From Beggiatoa leptomitoformis (GTDB taxonomy: Bacteria > Pseudomonadota > Gammaproteobacteria > Beggiatoales > Beggiatoaceae), in the NCBI RefSeq assembly GCF_001305575.3, contig NZ_CP012373.2, forward strand, positions 1 through 64,000: 64,000 nucleotides of DNA, read 5' to 3'. The stretch's first letter is position 1, and each line of letters starts with the position of its first letter. Made by a program: the position numbers and the translations under genes. Positions 50,301 through 58,745 of the stretch are shown piece after piece. The notes below the pieces were generated by a model that worked only from the letters and a program-made list of their open reading frames with translations, was not told the origin of the DNA and did no database searches.

Positions 50301-50812
50301 TTGTATTTAGAAATTCCCGCCGCTTCTTCTAAAAATACTCGTAATTCATCAGGTTTAGCTTCAATAAAGCGGGAAATCATCCCTTGTTCAACAATAGCGT
50401 AGCTACGCGGCCCTAACCCCGTGCCAAGAAATAAATCGGTAATATCTTTACGGCGACAGCGTTCATTATTAATAAAATATTGTGAATCGCCATCGCGGGT
50501 AAGTAAGCGTTTAATCGCTAATTCGCCGTTTTCTTGATAGGGTGGAATGGTAACTTCCTCAAACCAAAGTTCGACAGTTGCTTGTTCGACGGGTTTACGT
50601 CCACCAGAGCCATTAAAAATAACGTCGGTCATCGCGCCACCGCGCAAATTTTTAGCGGAACTTTCGCCCATTACCCAACGAACCGCATCGATAACATTAG
50701 ATTTACCACAGCCGTTAGGTCCTACAACACAAACTCGATTGCTAGGAAAAGGAATAGTGGTTGGGTCAACAAAAGATTTGAAACCCGCCAGTTTAATTTT
50801 ACTTAAGCGCAT
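47306..50812 (-). CDS. smc: Chromosome segregation protein SMC
   Basis: 1168 aa. N-terminal Walker A VGPNGCGKSNVIDA (residues 30-43), two long coiled coils, a hinge (about 500-640), C-terminal signature LLSGGEKALTALSM and Walker B PFCMLDEVDAPLDD. Length is normal. It forms the condensin core with ScpA and ScpB; those genes are not in this window. Indicates an SMC-ScpAB rather than MukBEF organism. Confidence 0.97.
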   Translation of the reverse strand: MRLSKIKLAGFKSFVDPTTIPFPSNRVCVVGPNGCGKSNVIDAVRWVMGESSAKNLRGGAMTDVIFNGSGGRKPVEQATVELWFEEVTIPPYQENGELAIKRLLTRDGDSQYFINNERCRRKDITDLFLGTGLGPRSYAIVEQGMISRFIEAKPDELRVFLEEAAGISKYKERRKETEQRMAQTRDNLDRLNDLREELSKQIDKLKRQAREAERFQELKQSETLLKAQLDAIRWHELNMAVQDMQQQIDEKAIVLQEDLLTLQALQETHQAQRVARLDAQTHLETIQAQFYTIDSEVKRLEQTLEHGKERYEQLQWDLEQLDDSVNETQNQWQTDKDQAETLSSDIAETEAYLEELQETEIQTESALQDAEADAQTWQTTWEEFTQRANEPTQRAQIERTRLHSMEQRVEHNRQRLDRLDTEHQQIDVQSLELALQALETEMADVQTEWQEAEALLAAHQETVLQLREETQQLSAELHEKSALVHQLSGRLASLEALQEAALGKNNADLDAWLHVQGLDNVPHLSQALNVDAGWEQAVEMVLDKQLNALCINKLDEHATALQKPPQGQFMLVTADKFTANVNDSHPTWTPLLDKITTTLSLDSFLSSIWAANDLNTALAMRPHLSANESIITPQSVWLGTNWLHCRQGKDEKTGMIGREQEINRIASQLEALDQAVLVLNQTVEQKRIHLREMEGQRDHIQQRVNQVRQRFSELQSQQGGKQARLEAVCTQLQRVEREKSELTNQINQDESDIAETRHNLHIALAEMEQLADERDRLSTQKAHAQEVTLQSRQAWQTAREARHQVEMTLGTQRTNFARLQQAIERLQERLNQLQEQRHDLQKNLEKQIDPTETLHGELAAYQEKQAESAETLRQAKQTVEHLEHAMTDYEEQRRVLETRSSELRTILEQLRIDSQAKAVRKQTLDEKFALSDFSPIALVGELPEYADETSWVAQIEAVERKLERIGAVNMAALAEYEQEAQRKQYMDEQWTDLTSALEQLDNAIRTIDRETRSRFKQTVESVNATLQVTFPKLFGGGEARLELTSDDLLKAGVAIMARPPGKRNSTIHLLSGGEKALTALSMVFAIFELNPAPFCMLDEVDAPLDDTNVGRYSELIKAMSERVQIIFISHNKIAMEVANQLMGVTMQEAGVSRLVSVDINEAVDMVGV

Positions 50813-51033
50813 GTGAGGATTTTCGTTAATCGGAAGGTTATTTGCGTTTTTATTGTTTTGATGAGTATTTGCTCAATTTGTCTGAATCAGAATTATTAGC
50901 ATTGTAAAAATGTTGATAGTGATAAACGGGCAAGGATGGTGTTTATGCTTTTATGGTTAGCACTATCTAAAATTAAAATAACCTGCTTTTTAGAGGCTTT
51001 TAATTAATTCTACAGAATTTAACCTATTTTCCC
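50813..51033. other. Intergenic spacer with one TTGTCTGAATCAG half-repeat
   Basis: No gene. TTGTCTGAATCAGAATT at about 50878-50894 matches one arm of the inverted repeat at 62818-62922. Confidence 0.45.
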
Positions 51034-52113
51034 TTACTCAACAATAATCCCCCCACCTAAACACATCTCCCCTTGATAAAACACGACAGATTGCCCTGCT
51101 GTAATAGCACGTTGTGGCTGGTCAAAGTCCACTTCACAAGTGTCTTTTTCTATCATGGTGATAAGACAGGCTTGGTCGGGTTGACGGTAGCGGGTTTTAG
51201 CTTGGCAATGGTAGGGTGTTGTTGGTGCGTGTCCGCTTATCCAGTGGAGTTGTTCGGCGCGGAGCGTTTGGCGAAATAATAAAGGGTGATTATGCCCTTG
51301 GGCGACAATTAAACGGTTGTTAGGAATATCTTTTGCGACAACATACCATGCTTCACCCGAACTGTTAGCCCGTCCACCTATGTTTAATCCTTGGCGTTGT
51401 CCGATGGTGTAGTACATCACACCATCATGCTCACCAACATAATCACCGTCAGGGGTTTCCATGCGTCCGTGTTGTGAGGGTAAGTAACGTTCTAAAAAAC
51501 TTTTAAATGGACGTTCACCGATAAAACAAATACCTGTGCTGTCTTTTTTGTCATGCGTCACTAAACCCGCTTGTTCCGCATATTCACGAACACGATTTTT
51601 GTGAATTTCGCCCACAGGAAATAGGCTTTGTGCCAGTTGGGTTTGTCCAAGCAAATATAAAAAATAGCTTTGGTCTTTGCTGGGGTCTAGCCCTTTAAGC
51701 AGTTGATATTCTCCATTAATACAGCGTTGACGCGCATAATGTCCTGTTGCAATGCGTTGTCCGCCTAAACGTAGCGCGTGTTCAAGGAAAACTTTAAACT
51801 TAACTTCACGATTACATAATACGTCGGGATTTGGTGTGCGTCCTGCTTGAAATTCTTGTAAGCAGTGTTCAAAAACATTGTCCCAATATTCTGTCGCAAA
51901 ATTAACGGTGTGTAAGGGAATATCTAGGCGTTCACAGACAGCTTTTGCATCGCGTAAGTCTTCTGCCGCACTGCAATAAGTTGACGTATCGTCTTCTTCC
52001 CAATTTTTCATAAATAAGCCACTGACTTCGTAGCCTTGTTGTTTGAGCAAGAGAGCGGTTACAGAGGAATCAACCCCGCCCGAAATGCCAACCATAATTT
52101 TTTCAGCGGTCAT
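51034..52113 (-). CDS. mnmA: tRNA-specific 2-thiouridylase MnmA
   Basis: 359 aa. PP-loop [15 protein letters not shown] (residues 8-22), the [13 protein letters not shown] segment with a catalytic cysteine, [14 protein letters not shown] (second cysteine) and [13 protein letters not shown]. It thiolates U34 of tRNA Lys/Glu/Gln. Three nt after ribF stop region; same operon direction. Confidence 0.96.
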   Translation of the reverse strand: MTAEKIMVGISGGVDSSVTALLLKQQGYEVSGLFMKNWEEDDTSTYCSAAEDLRDAKAVCERLDIPLHTVNFATEYWDNVFEHCLQEFQAGRTPNPDVLCNREVKFKVFLEHALRLGGQRIATGHYARQRCINGEYQLLKGLDPSKDQSYFLYLLGQTQLAQSLFPVGEIHKNRVREYAEQAGLVTHDKKDSTGICFIGERPFKSFLERYLPSQHGRMETPDGDYVGEHDGVMYYTIGQRQGLNIGGRANSSGEAWYVVAKDIPNNRLIVAQGHNHPLLFRQTLRAEQLHWISGHAPTTPYHCQAKTRYRQPDQACLITMIEKDTCEVDFDQPQRAITAGQSVVFYQGEMCLGGGIIVE

Positions 52114-52116
52114 GCG

Positions 52117-53040
52117 TTAGTTTTCTAAATAATGCCGTGCAAAGGTTGCATCAGCTTGAATTTGTTGTTTAAGGGCTTCAAAAGAGTTGAAGCGTTGTTC
52201 TTCACGAATTTTTGTCACGAATTCAACTTCAACATAATGCCCATAAATTAGACGGTTAAAATCAAATAAGTGAACTTCTAATAGTAGGTCTTGTCCGTCA
52301 ACAGTTGGACGTGTGCCTAAATTGGCTACGCCATTAATAGGTTGAGCATCAAGCCCATAGACTCGTACAGCAAATACGCCTTTAACGGGGGAGGCGTGGC
52401 GATGGAGAAAAATATTTGCTGTCGGAAAGCCTATTGTGCGTCCGCGTTGAAAGCCGTGTCGTACACGCCCTGAAAGGGTATAAGGATGACCCAGTAATGC
52501 ACTTGCCAGTAACATATCGCCTTGACTCAGTGCTTGACGAATGCGGGTACTGCTGACTCTTTCACCTTCAATAATAAACGTGTGTTGGCTTTCTACGCTA
52601 AAACCCGCACGTTCTCCTGCTTGTTGTAAGTGGTGGAAATCGCCCATGCGACCTTTGCCAAAACGAAAGTCATCACCCACGACGAGGTGTTTGATTGCTA
52701 AGCCTTCTATCAGGATGTGTTGAATAAAGTCTTCAGCAGAAAGGGGGGCTGTTTTTTCAAACCGTAAGCATAGCACTCGTTCAATGCCTGCTCGTTGGAA
52801 AGCAAGCAGTTTTTCACGTAAGCGTGTGAGGCGCGGCGGTGCGCGGTCGGGCGCGAAAAACTCTTGGGGTTGTGGCTCAAAAATGATAACCGTTGCGGGC
52901 AACTGTAAGGCGTGGGCGTGTTGTTGAAGCTGTTGTAAAACGGCTTGGTGTCCACGATGTACACCGTCAAAATTACCAATAGTTGCAACACAACCGCGAT
53001 GACGGGGGCGAAGTTGGGCAAGGCTGCGAATCAATTCCAT
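52117..53040 (-). CDS. ribF: Bifunctional riboflavin kinase / FAD synthetase
   Basis: 307 aa. N-terminal nucleotidyltransferase TIGNFDGVHRGHQAVL (residues 21-36), VVGDDFRFGKGRMGD, SSTRIRQAL. C-terminal flavokinase: GRVRHGFQRGRTIGFPTANI and NGVANLGTRPTV. Converts riboflavin to FMN and FAD. Lies between murJ and mnmA. Confidence 0.96.
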   Translation of the reverse strand: MELIRSLAQLRPRHRGCVATIGNFDGVHRGHQAVLQQLQQHAHALQLPATVIIFEPQPQEFFAPDRAPPRLTRLREKLLAFQRAGIERVLCLRFEKTAPLSAEDFIQHILIEGLAIKHLVVGDDFRFGKGRMGDFHHLQQAGERAGFSVESQHTFIIEGERVSSTRIRQALSQGDMLLASALLGHPYTLSGRVRHGFQRGRTIGFPTANIFLHRHASPVKGVFAVRVYGLDAQPINGVANLGTRPTVDGQDLLLEVHLFDFNRLIYGHYVEVEFVTKIREEQRFNSFEALKQQIQADATFARHYLEN

Positions 53041-53046
53041 GCTGTT

Positions 53047-54612
53047 TTATAGGTCATCACTGTGCAAACTAAAATGATGCAAGCGTAAACCGCTTGCAAG
53101 TAAGGTCGCGGCATAGATGACCATGCCTATGGTTATCCAACCTAATAAATGGAGTAAACGACTGTAACTGGGTAATACTGCCCATTCGGCGACGTTGCCT
53201 ATATTTAACCAAAGGAGTAAACCCATCACCAGATTAGCCAAGATAATCCGTTGTAAAAAAATCTTGGTTTCTGCTTGCAGTTGTAAAATGCCTTGTTGTT
53301 GCAAACCACGATAGAGCAAATAAGCATTGACCAATGCAGCAATCGCGGTGGATAGGGCAAGCCCTGCATGTTGTAACGGTAGGATAAATATTATATTCAG
53401 TACGATATTAGTGAGCATAGAAATAACGCCTATACGCACAGGAGTGCGGGTATCTTGGCGGGCGTAAAAACCTGAGGCTAATACTTTTATCATGACGAAA
53501 CCGACTAAACCAACGGAGTAAGTCATGAGGCTGTAACTGGTCATTAACACATCATGGGTGCTAAATTCACCATAACGGAATAAGGCAGTCAGCATGGGTT
53601 GCGCGAGAACAATTAAGCCAACCATTGCAGGGGTTGCTATTAAAAATACCCAACGCATAGACCAATTTAACATGGCGTTGTAACCTTGTGTATCTCCTTT
53701 TGCAATGGTTTTTGAGAGGTTAGGTAACATAACGGTTGCTAATGCTAAACCGAAAACGCCAACGGGAAATTCCATTAGACGGTCGGCATAATATAGCCAT
53801 GACACGCTTCCCGAGACTAAAAACGAGGCCATTAGGGTATCAACCAGCAAATTGATTTGTGTTACGGAGACACCAAAGAGTGCGGGCAACATTAAACCAA
53901 GGATACGTCGCACCCCTTCATCATGCCAAGCCAATTGTGGATGGGGTAGCATGTCTATTTTGCGTAAAAACGGAATTTGAAATAAAAATTGGGCAATGCC
54001 TGCAAATAAAACGCCCCATGCTAATGCCATGATGGGTTGTGCAAATAACCCAGTGAAGCATAGCGTAGCGATAATCATGCAAAGATTAAGCAATACGGGG
54101 GTAAATGCAGGAATAGCAAAGCGTCCAAAGGTATTGAGTACGCTACCTGCAAAAGCAGTGAGGGCAATAAAAAATAAATAGGGAAAGGTGATGCGCAACA
54201 TATCAACGGTGAGTGCGTATTTTTCCGTTTCATCCCAAAATCCGGGCGCGAAAAGCGCAACAAGGGCAGGCGCGCCAATAATACCCAGTAATGTAACAAA
54301 AAATAAAACGAATCCTAATGTACCTGCAACATGGTTAATGAGTAATTTAACGGCTAAGGCTTCACGCTGGGTTTTATACTCGCTTAATATTGGCACAAAG
54401 GCTTGAGAAAACGCACCTTCAGCAAATAAACGGCGCATAAAATTAGGGATTTTAAAAGCAACCAGAAACGCATCTGTACTCGCGCCCGCCCCAAAAGCAT
54501 GGGCGATAACCATGTCACGGACAAAACCAAGCAGACGGGAAACTAGGGTTAAACCGCCAACCATCGCGGTGGACTTAAGAAGTTTTTTACTCAGGATAAT
54601 TCCTTTTACCAT
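53047..54612 (-). CDS. murJ: Lipid II flippase MurJ
   Basis: 521 aa with about 14 membrane helices. N-terminal signature: VGGLTLVSRLLGFVRDMVIA, GAGASTDAFLVAFKIPNFMR, RLFAEGAFSQAFVP. The family moves lipid II across the inner membrane. The murJ-ribF pairing is common in gammaproteobacteria. Confidence 0.96.
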   Translation of the reverse strand: MVKGIILSKKLLKSTAMVGGLTLVSRLLGFVRDMVIAHAFGAGASTDAFLVAFKIPNFMRRLFAEGAFSQAFVPILSEYKTQREALAVKLLINHVAGTLGFVLFFVTLLGIIGAPALVALFAPGFWDETEKYALTVDMLRITFPYLFFIALTAFAGSVLNTFGRFAIPAFTPVLLNLCMIIATLCFTGLFAQPIMALAWGVLFAGIAQFLFQIPFLRKIDMLPHPQLAWHDEGVRRILGLMLPALFGVSVTQINLLVDTLMASFLVSGSVSWLYYADRLMEFPVGVFGLALATVMLPNLSKTIAKGDTQGYNAMLNWSMRWVFLIATPAMVGLIVLAQPMLTALFRYGEFSTHDVLMTSYSLMTYSVGLVGFVMIKVLASGFYARQDTRTPVRIGVISMLTNIVLNIIFILPLQHAGLALSTAIAALVNAYLLYRGLQQQGILQLQAETKIFLQRIILANLVMGLLLWLNIGNVAEWAVLPSYSRLLHLLGWITIGMVIYAATLLASGLRLHHFSLHSDDL

Positions 54613-54770
54613 GCGTTTGCTTGAAATTGACGGTCGTTTAGAACGCTTGCCGTATCACGTTGTCACTTGCTTGGATATTGTTTTTATGCTGTTAAAACAG
54701 CGTATTAAACTTTTGCTTTTACATTCAATGTGTTCATCTACATCGGACCGTTGAATTCCCTTCAAATAAG

Positions 54771-54796
54771 AAAGGCGGAACAATGTCCGCCTTTTT
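54771..54796. terminator. Bidirectional-looking terminator
   Basis: AAAGGCGGA pairs with TCCGCCTTT, followed by T-run. Lies between murJ and erpA promoters/ends; on the minus strand it would end the erpA transcript. Confidence 0.7.
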
Positions 54797-54846
54797 AAAC
54801 GTTGTTAGGTTTTATAAAGCCTAACAAGTTCTATGGGAGCAAGAAA

Positions 54847-55203
54847 TTATACAGAAAAGGATGAACCGCAACCACAGCTTGTTGTCGCATTTGGATTGCG
54901 AATAACAAATTGTGAACCTTCTAAACCTTCGGTATAGTCAATTTCCGCACCTGCTAAGTATTGAAAACTCATGGGGTCTATTAACAGTTGCACGCCTTGA
55001 TTTTCTACGACAGTATCACCGTCCTGAACACTTTCATCAAACGTGAATCCATATTGAAAACCTGAACAGCCCCCACCTTGCACAAATACACGCAATTTAA
55101 GGTCGCTATTATTTTCTTCTTCAATCAATTGTTTGACTTTAACTGCGGCACTATCAGTAAATAATAAAGGGGAAACACTTAATTCTTCGGCAACAGCTTG
55201 CAT
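54847..55203 (-). CDS. erpA: Iron-sulfur cluster insertion protein ErpA
   Basis: 118 aa from the ATG at 55203. A-type carrier with the three cluster cysteines: [15 protein letters not shown] and [10 protein letters not shown]. Delivers Fe-S clusters to target proteins. The longer upstream frame is not conserved-looking. Confidence 0.93.
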   Translation of the reverse strand: MQAVAEELSVSPLLFTDSAAVKVKQLIEEENNSDLKLRVFVQGGGCSGFQYGFTFDESVQDGDTVVENQGVQLLIDPMSFQYLAGAEIDYTEGLEGSQFVIRNPNATTSCGCGSSFSV

Positions 55204-55387
55204 TTCAACAACCTCGCTAAAATAGGAAAACGCCTGACTTATTATAGTAGGTATCAGGCAAATAAAATTCAATACCTGATAATTTTACTTGGTAAATAGA
55301 CGAAATACGAACACGTTCAAAAAATTAATTTATCGCGTACTTTTAACAAACTTACTACTATCCTTGCTTATTTTGGCACCACCCATA

Positions 55388-55420
55388 AAAAAAGGGCAAC
55401 GATAATTCGTTACCCTTTTT
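55388..55420 (-). terminator. Terminator of the exported-protein gene
   Basis: On the minus strand AAAGGGTAACGA pairs with TCGTTGCCCTTT and ends in T7. Confidence 0.8.
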
Positions 55421-55450
55421 CATGTTTCAGACTACAGAAAAGCTAATTGC

Positions 55451-56878
55451 TTACTTTTGAGCAGTTGCACCATCAGACATATTGGTGAGAGTACCATCGG
55501 CTGTACGGATTAAACCTTGTACCGCAACGTTGGAAACTTCAGCATCAATTTGCATCCATGCTCTACCTGTCCACGTTGTTACACCAAACTTAGCGGCAAT
55601 AGCATCTACATCCAGAACAACAGTTTGATATGCAGTTACAGTTGCTAATTCAATCCCAGCTGTACCTAATACAACACCATCTTGTCCATACAGTGTTCCA
55701 AGAATTCTACCTGCTTGAGAACTCATGTTGTTGATACGAACAAAGGCATCATCAGCTACAGCGGGGTTAGGAATGTTTAAAACCTTAACCGTTGCACCAT
55801 TTTTGACAATCTTAGCAAGTGCTGATGCTACGCCAAAGAAGGGTCTATAGCTCTTACCAAACCCTGTTTGCGCGCCTGCACTGTAAGACGCAGTAACTGC
55901 GCCTTTATTGATGGGTGTTGCACCATCAACTTTAAAGCAAACATGTAAACCAGCTTCTACACTAGCAGCAGCAATACCTGTGAACGTCACGATATTACCA
56001 ACAGCATGTTTGGTAGCACCATAAGCACTATCCATACAAGTATTAGTTGAAGCTAAGAAAACACCACCACTGCCTGAATTGACAGCACCAAAACTGGGGC
56101 TGGTAATTGTTAAAATACCGTTATTATCAATGACATCAGCCGCTGCTAGTGTAGTACCATCTTCAGCATAAGCTGGGGTGGGTGTAATCCCTGCGTACTT
56201 CACTGAACCTAAGTAAGCAGATGCTTTAGAGAGGCTACCAAAAATAAATTTAGTAGAGGATTCCGTAACATCTACAACCACATCACTGGCAGCCGCATAG
56301 GTTGCTTGTAAGGCGTTTTTATAGGAAATGAATGTGCCTGCATACGGTTTAGTAACCGTCGCGAAACCGTCAATATAAGAAACAACAGCAGAAATATCAG
56401 TTGCTTTTAAACCTGATGTCATCAGTAAATCAGTAATAGTTAAAAGACAACCGCTTGCTGTGGCAGCCATATCACGTGTATTGCCTGCAGTGACTGCTAA
56501 TTGGAAAGTCGCTGCATCAGTTCCTACAGCACCGCCAACTTGTAGGTTTAAATCATATCCTGTAACAGTGCCAGCACCTGATTTAGCAAAACACTCAACA
56601 GATGTGCTGGTCAACGCAGTATTAAATTTCGCACCATTCTTCAGTTTAAGTGCAATGAAGAAGGGGTTATTTGTATCAACCGCATAGTTGGGAATAGGCA
56701 AGCTGAAATAAAAGCCACCACCAGGGTTAAGCACTGTGGTTGTAGAATCAGGTAATTCACTGGCGAAGTAGGTAGGCGTAATGCTGGTTGCCCCTAAATC
56801 TATATTCACTGCCATCACAGAAGACGTGCTGCCCAAGGTCAGAGCGACTGCTGTTGCTAAAATAGAACGCTTATTCAT
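55451..56878 (-). CDS. Exported paralogue 2, possible surface protein
   Basis: 475 aa from the ATG at 56878 (GGAG 9 nt upstream). The signal peptide is about residues 1-23 (ending SVMA). The mature protein is Ala/Thr/Val-rich and beta-rich, with a C-terminal block TTWTGRAWMQIDAEVSNVAV followed by a tail with NMSDG. The next gene upstream encodes a clear paralogue. A surface or sheath structural role is a guess; I recognise no family. Confidence 0.75.
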   Translation of the reverse strand: MNKRSILATAVALTLGSTSSVMAVNIDLGATSITPTYFASELPDSTTTVLNPGGGFYFSLPIPNYAVDTNNPFFIALKLKNGAKFNTALTSTSVECFAKSGAGTVTGYDLNLQVGGAVGTDAATFQLAVTAGNTRDMAATASGCLLTITDLLMTSGLKATDISAVVSYIDGFATVTKPYAGTFISYKNALQATYAAASDVVVDVTESSTKFIFGSLSKASAYLGSVKYAGITPTPAYAEDGTTLAAADVIDNNGILTITSPSFGAVNSGSGGVFLASTNTCMDSAYGATKHAVGNIVTFTGIAAASVEAGLHVCFKVDGATPINKGAVTASYSAGAQTGFGKSYRPFFGVASALAKIVKNGATVKVLNIPNPAVADDAFVRINNMSSQAGRILGTLYGQDGVVLGTAGIELATVTAYQTVVLDVDAIAAKFGVTTWTGRAWMQIDAEVSNVAVQGLIRTADGTLTNMSDGATAQK

Positions 56879-56931
56879 TTTACTCATCTCCGTAAACTAA
56901 CATTGTAGATAGTTCAATATTGAATGAAATA

Positions 56932-58332
56932 TTAGTCAACTGCTTCAGAACTCATATTCATCAGCACGCCACTACGCGTACGCATAGTTGCTTGTACCTT
57001 GAAATCAGAGGCTTCAACATCAATGACTAAACGCGCTCTACCTGTCCATGTACCAAATAGACTGTTTAGTGCCACTGCGTCTAATATCTGCACTTGGTTA
57101 GAGGTCAATGTGGCAATAACTTGTGATGAACCAATGGTTGCACCCGTTTGATCATACATCGTACCATGCACAACGACATCAAACGCATTCGTATTGTACA
57201 AGCGAATATAAGCCTTATCCGCTAACGTGGAGGCGGGGATGTTCAGCACACGGAAAGTAGCACCGTTCTTGGTCAAATTATGAATATTTTGACTGGGATC
57301 ACCAAACACGGGTGTCCAGCTAGTGACCGCTGTTCCACCAACTGTTGCAGTTAGTTGTCCTGCATCAATGGCAGTATTACCGTCAACAGTCATACAAATG
57401 TTTAAGCCCGCAGCAATATCAAGTGGATCAACATCATTAAAAGTAACCGTGTTACCTGAAGGGGTTGCTGTACCAGCATCAACAGCACATCCGCCAGCTG
57501 TGCTTAATGCAAAGGATTGTGCACCTGCAACACCAGCACCATCAATGGTTAATGTGGCAGTTGTTAAAATAGCTGTCGCAGGAACAGAACCACTGGTTAA
57601 GGCTAACCCAACACCAGGTGTTGCTGAGTATGCGACGTAACCTATGAATGCTGTAGTGGTTGAAAGAATAGTAGCGGTAGTGAATTTTTTAGAGCTTTGT
57701 TTAACATCAATAACAGCATTTGCGGCTGTTGTTGTTGTTGCAGGGGAGACAACAACAGTTGCTGCTTGTTTAAAAGTAATAAAGTCGCCGACATAAGCAG
57801 TCGTTGCATTAGCAAGTGCGTTTTTATACTCAATCAATGCAGAAATAGATTGTGTTGTTTTTGTTAGACCATTATATATCGCGGTATCTGTTGCAGTCCC
57901 TTGAGGATAGATAACGCAAGAGCTAACCATTTTGTAACCTGTTTTAATACTAAAAGTTACTTGGGTTCTTGCAGCATTAACCTGTGTAGAAAACGCCGCA
58001 GAAGTAGTTGTGGTCGTTCCAGCTGAGTCAACAGCACAAACTAATTTAGGTGCAGTCCCTGTAGGGAACTTAATTCCACCCTTAAGTGCAATTTTGACAA
58101 ACAAAGGGTTGGTTGAGTTAACTGTATAACCGGGAACAGTATTAAAACCAAGAAGCAACCGGTCAGATGCTGTGTTAACAATCACACCTGTACCAATGGG
58201 TGCTTCTTCAGCAAGAAGAATCGTACCTGATGTGCTTGTATTATTGATAAACACACTTGCCAAAGCATTAGTGGATATCAGACCTAATGCTGTTGCAATA
58301 GCTACCGTAAGGGTAGTATTTTTCATTTTCAT
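56932..58332 (-). CDS. Exported paralogue 1, possible surface protein
   Basis: 466 aa; AGGAGTTAACACA precedes the ATG. The signal peptide ends near STNALA (about residue 25). Same layout as the previous entry, with matching GTWTGRARLVIDVEASDFKV, an FRVLNIPAS / KVLNIPNP block and MYDQTGATIG / LYGQDGVVLG. The two genes probably arose by tandem duplication and form one transcript ending at 55388-55420. Confidence 0.75.
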   Translation of the reverse strand: MKMKNTTLTVAIATALGLISTNALASVFINNTSTSGTILLAEEAPIGTGVIVNTASDRLLLGFNTVPGYTVNSTNPLFVKIALKGGIKFPTGTAPKLVCAVDSAGTTTTTSAAFSTQVNAARTQVTFSIKTGYKMVSSCVIYPQGTATDTAIYNGLTKTTQSISALIEYKNALANATTAYVGDFITFKQAATVVVSPATTTTAANAVIDVKQSSKKFTTATILSTTTAFIGYVAYSATPGVGLALTSGSVPATAILTTATLTIDGAGVAGAQSFALSTAGGCAVDAGTATPSGNTVTFNDVDPLDIAAGLNICMTVDGNTAIDAGQLTATVGGTAVTSWTPVFGDPSQNIHNLTKNGATFRVLNIPASTLADKAYIRLYNTNAFDVVVHGTMYDQTGATIGSSQVIATLTSNQVQILDAVALNSLFGTWTGRARLVIDVEASDFKVQATMRTRSGVLMNMSSEAVD

Positions 58333-58745
58333 TGTGTTAACTCCTGAATCAAGTTAGTCAATACCGATTTACGCAGACTAAAAACACGCAGTAATCACGT
58401 ATATCCCTAGCATAAACTATATTAACTGTGATTTCAATTGATGTTAGAAATGGATAAAAAACGCGAGTTTATTTTACCTTATCTAACAGAATATGTAGTA
58501 CCAACTTAGCAAAAGAATAGGAATAAAACGGTTTAGCTCATGACTAAACGGTATTGTTAAGAAGATAGATGGTGTTATAAAACTCAACTGCGTATCTCCA
58601 CTATCTTATTGATAATTTAAATATAGTAGTAGAGAAAATTATCCAGATATATAAGTGAAGCTACTCATAACATACTAAAGCCAACTTATTTCAAAATTTA
58701 GATAAAGAAACTAAAAACTGTCTGAAAATTATCTCAGTTTTAGCA
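58333..58745. other. Intergenic region, AT-rich
   Basis: No gene or RNA recognised. The part next to 58332 presumably carries the promoter of the exported-protein pair. Confidence 0.4.
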
